DNA of 61,212 nt from contig NZ_LT593746.1 in NCBI RefSeq assembly GCF_900089075.1, positions 309,707 to 370,918 of the forward strand. Reading direction: 5' to 3'. This document shows, one piece after another, positions 58,148 through 61,212 of this stretch. The notes beneath the pieces were generated by a model that ran no database searches, was not told the DNA's origin, and saw only the letters and a program-made list of their open reading frames with translations. The DNA is from Vaginella massiliensis. GTDB lineage: Bacteria; Bacteroidota; Bacteroidia; Flavobacteriales; Weeksellaceae. Both the position numbers and the translations under genes were made by a program. Positions within the stretch are counted from its first letter, which is position 1; the number at the start of each line of letters is the position of its first letter.

Positions 58148-59122
58148 TTCGATGGTTCGGAAGTGAGTGATTCTGAAGGGTAAATATTGATTCACCAGCA
58201 ATTCGCTGGTAGAATAGAAATAGAGTTCGACATCGTCCACCATCAAAGCACAAATATAATCTCTACCCTGAAAATGCACTTTGGTCACCGTGCCATAAAC
58301 CTCACTTGCATCATCTATGACAATTTCTTCTGGATAAATGACAACCGTTCGATGAGCTTCTGACCCAATCAAGGGAAGTTTTGCTGCAGGAACTACCGAA
58401 ACAAAACCAAACAATTGTGCCACATATTTGTTTTTAGGATGTTGACGAACCCATTTTATTGATCCCATTTGTTCGATTCGACCCTTGTTCAGAACCAAAA
58501 TTTTATCGGCGGTGTAGAAAGCATCATTCAGATCGTGAGTTGTAAAAATAAGGCTGATGTTGTTTTCTTTACAATAAGTGTAGATGCGCTCTCTAATCTG
58601 CAATTTCAGGCTTTGGTCTATACTCGAAAAAGGCTCGTCGAGCAACAAAAGTTCGGGCTGTAGCGCCAATGCTCGGGCGATTGCAACCCGCTGCCTTTGT
58701 CCGCCACTCAGGTATTTTGGATGAATGTCTAAGAAGTCTTGCATCTGAACTACTTCTAAGGTTTGCCTTACGATTTTATCTTTAGCCGCCAAATCGAAGT
58801 TCGAGATGTAATGCCCTACATTCTCACCAACAGTCACAAAATCCATCAATTCGAAATCCTGTGCAACGTATTTCATCATGCTGTGCCCTGGTATGAGGTT
58901 TCTAGATGGTCCTTTGAGTATTTTCTCGTTCCATTTGATTTTTGCCTTCTGATAATCGAAATCCATCAAACCATAAATCAACCGAATCAAAGTAGATTTA
59001 CCGCTTCCGCTTTCGCCAATGATGCTTAATATCTCGCCTTTTGGTAAGTTGAAACTTATACCAGACAAAGCCTTTTGGTTGTTTTCGGGGTATTGAAACG
59101 AAAGTTCAGAAACTGTGAGCAC
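58145..59122 (-). CDS. Orphan ABC-transporter ATP-binding protein
   Basis: A 325-residue ATPase: Walker A GESGSGKST, Q-loop YVAQDFEL, signature LSGGQRQRVAIARAL, Walker B LLLLDEPF and switch TTHDLNDAF. About 90 C-terminal residues have beta-rich TOBE-like character (VIYPEEIVIDDASEVYGTVTKVHFQGRDY). This layout is that of importers for spermidine, iron or molybdate (PotA/FbpC type). No permease or binding protein lies beside it. The open frame reaches a TTG at 59140; I prefer the GTG at 59122 (MLTVSELSFQYP), next to the start of the fold. Confidence 0.85.
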   Translation of the reverse strand: MLTVSELSFQYPENNQKALSGISFNLPKGEILSIIGESGSGKSTLIRLIYGLMDFDYQKAKIKWNEKILKGPSRNLIPGHSMMKYVAQDFELMDFVTVGENVGHYISNFDLAAKDKIVRQTLEVVQMQDFLDIHPKYLSGGQRQRVAIARALALQPELLLLDEPFSSIDQSLKLQIRERIYTYCKENNISLIFTTHDLNDAFYTADKILVLNKGRIEQMGSIKWVRQHPKNKYVAQLFGFVSVVPAAKLPLIGSEAHRTVVIYPEEIVIDDASEVYGTVTKVHFQGRDYICALMVDDVELYFYSTSELLVNQYLPFRITHFRTIE

Positions 59123-59193
59123 GTAGAAAATTTTGTACAAATTTCTAAATTTTAATTCAAAACATTAAACTTGCAAGTCATTAATTTTAGGAA

Positions 59194-59209
59194 ATTGATG
59201 TACATCAAT
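59194..59209. promoter_or_regulatory. FNR/CRP-type operator ATTGATGTACATCAAT
   Basis: A perfect 16-bp palindrome containing TTGAT-N4-ATCAA, the FNR consensus. Its centre (59201.5) lies about 41-42 bases upstream of the start predicted from the -7 box at 59232, the class II activator position. Confidence 0.7.
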
Positions 59210-59231
59210 GTTTAATAGAAAAATTAACCCT

Positions 59232-59239
59232 TATCTTTG
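59232..59239 (+). promoter_or_regulatory. -7 promoter element of the YceI gene
   Basis: TAtcTTTG, an exact match to TAnnTTTG, 26 bases upstream of the ATG. The -33 region has only a weak TTTA about 17 bases further upstream, which fits dependence on an activator at the palindrome. Confidence 0.75.
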
Positions 59240-59265
59240 CAAAAAATTATTTTAAACATAAAACA

Positions 59266-59928
59266 ATGAAAAAATTATTTTTGAGTTTGGCTATCGTTTC
59301 TTTTGTAGCTCTTACTTCTTGTGGAGGAAATACAGAAACTGTACAAGCTACTGATGCTACTGAAACTACAAATGCATCTGAAGGAGCAGAGACTTTTGTT
59401 GCAGATTCTACAAGTACCATCAATTGGAAAGGAGGAAAAACTTTCGACGATATCAACAAGCCAGAAGAAGGACACTATGGTGTGGTAAAATTACAAGCTG
59501 GTGAAGTTCATGTAGCAAACGGGGTTTTGGAGAGTGGATATTTCGTGGCAGATTTTACAACTTTCGAATCAAAAGATTTGGATGCCGATGCAGAAAGCAA
59601 GGCAAAATTGGACGGCCATTTGAAATCTGCCGATTTCTTGGATGTTGAAAAACACCCAACAGCTAAATTCGAAATCACAGGTGTGAAAGCATTGACAGAA
59701 GGCGATTACAACACCGAAATCTCTGGAAACTTAGACTTCCGCGGAATACCAAAAAACATCACATTCAAAGCGAATGTTGCAGTTGATGGCGATCATGTAA
59801 GCATCAAATCTGAAGAATTTGGAATCAACCGTAAAGACTTCGGTATTACCTTTACAGGTGGTGGTGGCTCTATCATCAAAGACGAGGTATTGTTGCAAGC
59901 AGATATTACGGCAACCAAAGCAAACTAA
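59266..59928 (+). CDS. YceI-family lipoprotein
   Basis: A 220-residue protein. A lipoprotein signal (LTSC, Cys19) and a T/E/A-rich linker (about 20-50) precede a YceI-like lipocalin domain: STINWKGGKTF, GVVKLQAGEVHVANGVLESGYFVADF, LKSADFLDVEKHPTAKFEITGVK and ISGNLDFRGIPKNITFKANV. YceI folds bind isoprenoid-type lipids such as polyprenyl chains or quinones and are often stress-induced. Here it is probably under a CRP/FNR-type activator. Single gene, followed by a strong terminator. Confidence 0.93.
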   Translation: MKKLFLSLAIVSFVALTSCGGNTETVQATDATETTNASEGAETFVADSTSTINWKGGKTFDDINKPEEGHYGVVKLQAGEVHVANGVLESGYFVADFTTFESKDLDADAESKAKLDGHLKSADFLDVEKHPTAKFEITGVKALTEGDYNTEISGNLDFRGIPKNITFKANVAVDGDHVSIKSEEFGINRKDFGITFTGGGGSIIKDEVLLQADITATKAN

Positions 59929-59950
59929 GCCGTTAAACATAACACTTTCG

Positions 59951-59980
59951 AAGGTCTAAAATTTTTTTAGACCTTTTTTT
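59951..59980 (+). terminator. Terminator of the YceI gene
   Basis: AAGGTCTAAAA, short loop, TTTTAGACCTT and a T tail. It begins 22 bases after the stop. Confidence 0.88.
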
Positions 59981-60001
59981 GTCAAAATGTTAGCCATTTT
60001 T

Positions 60002-60034
60002 TTTGTGTTTTTATTAGAGACTTAATTATATTCG
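60002..60034 (+). promoter_or_regulatory. Promoter of the acidic unknown protein
   Basis: TTTG, 21 bases, TAtaTTcG: a full -33 box and a -7 box with one mismatch. It lies 31 bases upstream of the ATG at 60065. Confidence 0.55.
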
Positions 60035-60064
60035 TAGTAGATATACTAAACTATAAAATTTCTA

Positions 60065-60565
60065 ATGAACACAATCAAAGTCTTCCATCCAGAAGAAACT
60101 TTTATTTATCACATCGACAAGACCTTGTGCAAGGTTGTTTTCCAAGGAAACAGAACCTGTTTGCTAGTAGAATTGCATAGCAACGACGATCTGGAACATG
60201 TTGAGGCCGATTCGTTACAAAACGATTTTCCTCAATTATCATTATTCATCGATGATTTCCCAATCGATGTTTCTTCTACCGAAGATCTCAACGGCAAACA
60301 AATCAGTATTCCGTTCGGATTCGAAGAAATCGAAGATGAAGAAGGCGAAGTGCAAGAAGTTTATTACACCTCGCTCAACGCAGCCGAGGAAGAATATGAA
60401 ATGGTGAAAAATGAATTGAATTTCGAAAAAAATCAGGAAGGAACTCTCCAACTAAAATGGATTGGATATGTGCAAGATTTCACCGAACAAACCGATGACG
60501 ATCTAAAGTTTGAGGTAAATGCGACCTTCAACGATTTCGAATTCACTGACGATGATTTCGAATAA
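60065..60565 (+). CDS. Acidic cytosolic protein of unknown function
   Basis: A 166-residue strongly acidic protein (runs such as EEIEDEEGEVQEVYY and FEFTDDDFE) with no signal peptide, membrane segment or motif I recognise. Beta-rich stretches (CKVVFQGNRTCLLVELH, LQLKWIGYVQDF) suggest a small folded domain. The ATG at 60065 follows a promoter-like sequence directly. It is followed within 40 bases by the left end of the IS1182-type element. Confidence 0.75.
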   Translation: MNTIKVFHPEETFIYHIDKTLCKVVFQGNRTCLLVELHSNDDLEHVEADSLQNDFPQLSLFIDDFPIDVSSTEDLNGKQISIPFGFEEIEDEEGEVQEVYYTSLNAAEEEYEMVKNELNFEKNQEGTLQLKWIGYVQDFTEQTDDDLKFEVNATFNDFEFTDDDFE

Positions 60566-60602
60566 AAACAATAAACCTCATCATAAAAAAAAGAAGCCGT
60601 CT

Positions 60603-60627
60603 CACAACTGAGGCGGTTTTTTTATAT
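60603..60627 (+). terminator. Terminator hairpin in the left end of the IS
   Basis: CCGTCTC, loop ACAACT, GAGGCGG and TTTTTTT pointing into the element. It terminates transcripts arriving from the gene upstream. Confidence 0.65.
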
Positions 60628-60696
60628 AAATAATGGATTGATTATTAGGTGATTAATATAGAATTCACTATATTTAACTACTTAATTTTCAGCGAA

Positions 60697-61212
60697 ATGA
60701 ACTATAGAATTAAAGAATATAACCAATCACAAAACTGGTTATTTCCACCTTCGATAGAAGAATTAATTCCGACTAATCATCCAGTAAGAATCGTAAACAA
60801 CGTAGTTGAGAAGATAGACTTAAAACCTCTTTTAGAAACTTACAGTCGGGAAGGTCATCCTAGTTATCATCCTAAAATGATGCTCAAAGTGATGGTTTAC
60901 GCTTATATGGACAATATTTATTCCAGTAGAAAGATCGAAAAAGCCCTCAATGAGAACATAAACTTTATGTGGCTTTCTGGTAGAGAAAGCATCGACCATA
61001 ATACGATAGCCCGATTTCGAAGCAATAAGTTAAAAGCCGTATTCAAAGACATCTTCAAACAAGTGGTATTGCTTTTGGCAGAAGAAAAATTAGTGAGTCT
61101 CAAACGAGTTTATACAGACGGCACCAAAATAGAATCGGTAGCTGGAAGATACACCTTTGTCTGGGGAAATTCCATCAAGACCAATCGGGAGAAAATGATC
61201 AAACAATTAGAG
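60697..61212 (+). CDS. IS1182-family transposase (N-terminal 172 residues, truncated by the window end)
   Basis: It opens MNYRIKEYNQSQNWLFPPSI. The IS1182-type start follows: NHPVRIVNNVVEKIDLKPLL, the DUF772-like PSYHPKMMLKVMVYAYMDNIYSSRKIEKAL, WLSGRESIDHNTIARFR and the first catalytic-region residues VYTDGTKIESVAGRYTFVWG. The frame is open from ATG 60697 to the last base without interruption. The part seen looks functional. It matches the residual transposase of the remnant at 41317-41915, which lacks codons 10-165 of this copy. Confidence 0.93.
   Translation, partial: MNYRIKEYNQSQNWLFPPSIEELIPTNHPVRIVNNVVEKIDLKPLLETYSREGHPSYHPKMMLKVMVYAYMDNIYSSRKIEKALNENINFMWLSGRESIDHNTIARFRSNKLKAVFKDIFKQVVLLLAEEKLVSLKRVYTDGTKIESVAGRYTFVWGNSIKTNREKMIKQLE

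Larger units (their letters stand above)
60600..61212 (+). mobile_element. IS1182-family insertion sequence, 5' part, cut by the window edge
   Basis: It begins with GCCGTCTCACAACTGAGG, the end hairpin shared with the remnant at 41211-42017, and continues over the transposase gene to the last base. The leading 100 bases are nearly identical between the two copies. Orientation is opposite to the remnant. Confidence 0.88.

Overview
The window is 61 kb of a Bacteroidota chromosome. It is most likely from class Flavobacteriia, and the Weeksellaceae is my best guess for the family. The evidence is three-fold. Type IX secretion C-terminal domains, SusC/SusD, GLPGLI and DUF4293 proteins are all present. 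Promoters carry a TAnnTTTG-like -7 box, and recognisable Shine-Dalgarno sequences are scarce. The gene orders rimP-nusA-infB and atpZ-(membrane protein)-atpB-E-F-H-A-G match this group. No rRNA, tRNA or CRISPR array was seen.

Layout. 1-7 kb: a DUF4293 membrane protein divergent from rho, a small outer-membrane barrel, a type IX secreted adhesin and an ABC-F ATPase. 7-13 kb: an FAD oxidoreductase, then a tightly coupled operon of TonB-dependent receptor, purple acid phosphatase and beta-propeller phytase. This looks like a phytate or phosphoester scavenging locus, and its receptor is broken by one in-frame stop. 13-20 kb: the F1Fo ATP synthase operon (without beta and epsilon), divergent from dusB. 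20-29 kb: a small frameshifted gene, a DUF2891 protein, a strikingly AT-rich cassette (small secreted Cys peptide, GLPGLI lipoprotein, large TonB-receptor-like barrel), an esterase and a putative porin. 29-36 kb: a SusD/SusC pair with an amber stop in the SusC gene, then cysS and folE. 36-46 kb: hutH, a 1140-residue outer-membrane protein, an internally deleted IS1182-type element, monomeric icd and glyA. 46-54 kb: anmK, folC, a lipoprotein ecotin, and infB-nusA-rimP. 54-61 kb: DUF456, an MscS channel, pdxJ, a hydrolase, a type IX cargo protein, an orphan ABC ATPase, a YceI lipoprotein with an FNR-like site, an acidic protein of unknown function, and the 5' part of a second copy of the IS1182-type element, cut by the window edge.

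Main themes. (1) Nutrient capture at the outer membrane: phytate/phosphate, SusCD, porin and barrels. Several of these genes carry a single inactivating mutation: TAA in the phytate-locus receptor, TAG in susC, and two homopolymer frameshifts in a small gene. (2) Housekeeping operons in standard order. (3) Mobile DNA: an approximately 0.8-kb deletion derivative of an IS1182-type element, with an apparently larger copy in inverted orientation 18.6 kb away. The element's ends form transcription terminators. (4) The most likely under-described system is the AT-rich peptide-GLPGLI-barrel cassette at 21.8-25.6 kb. It has an (AAAT)n tract and a 12-bp palindrome in front of the peptide gene.
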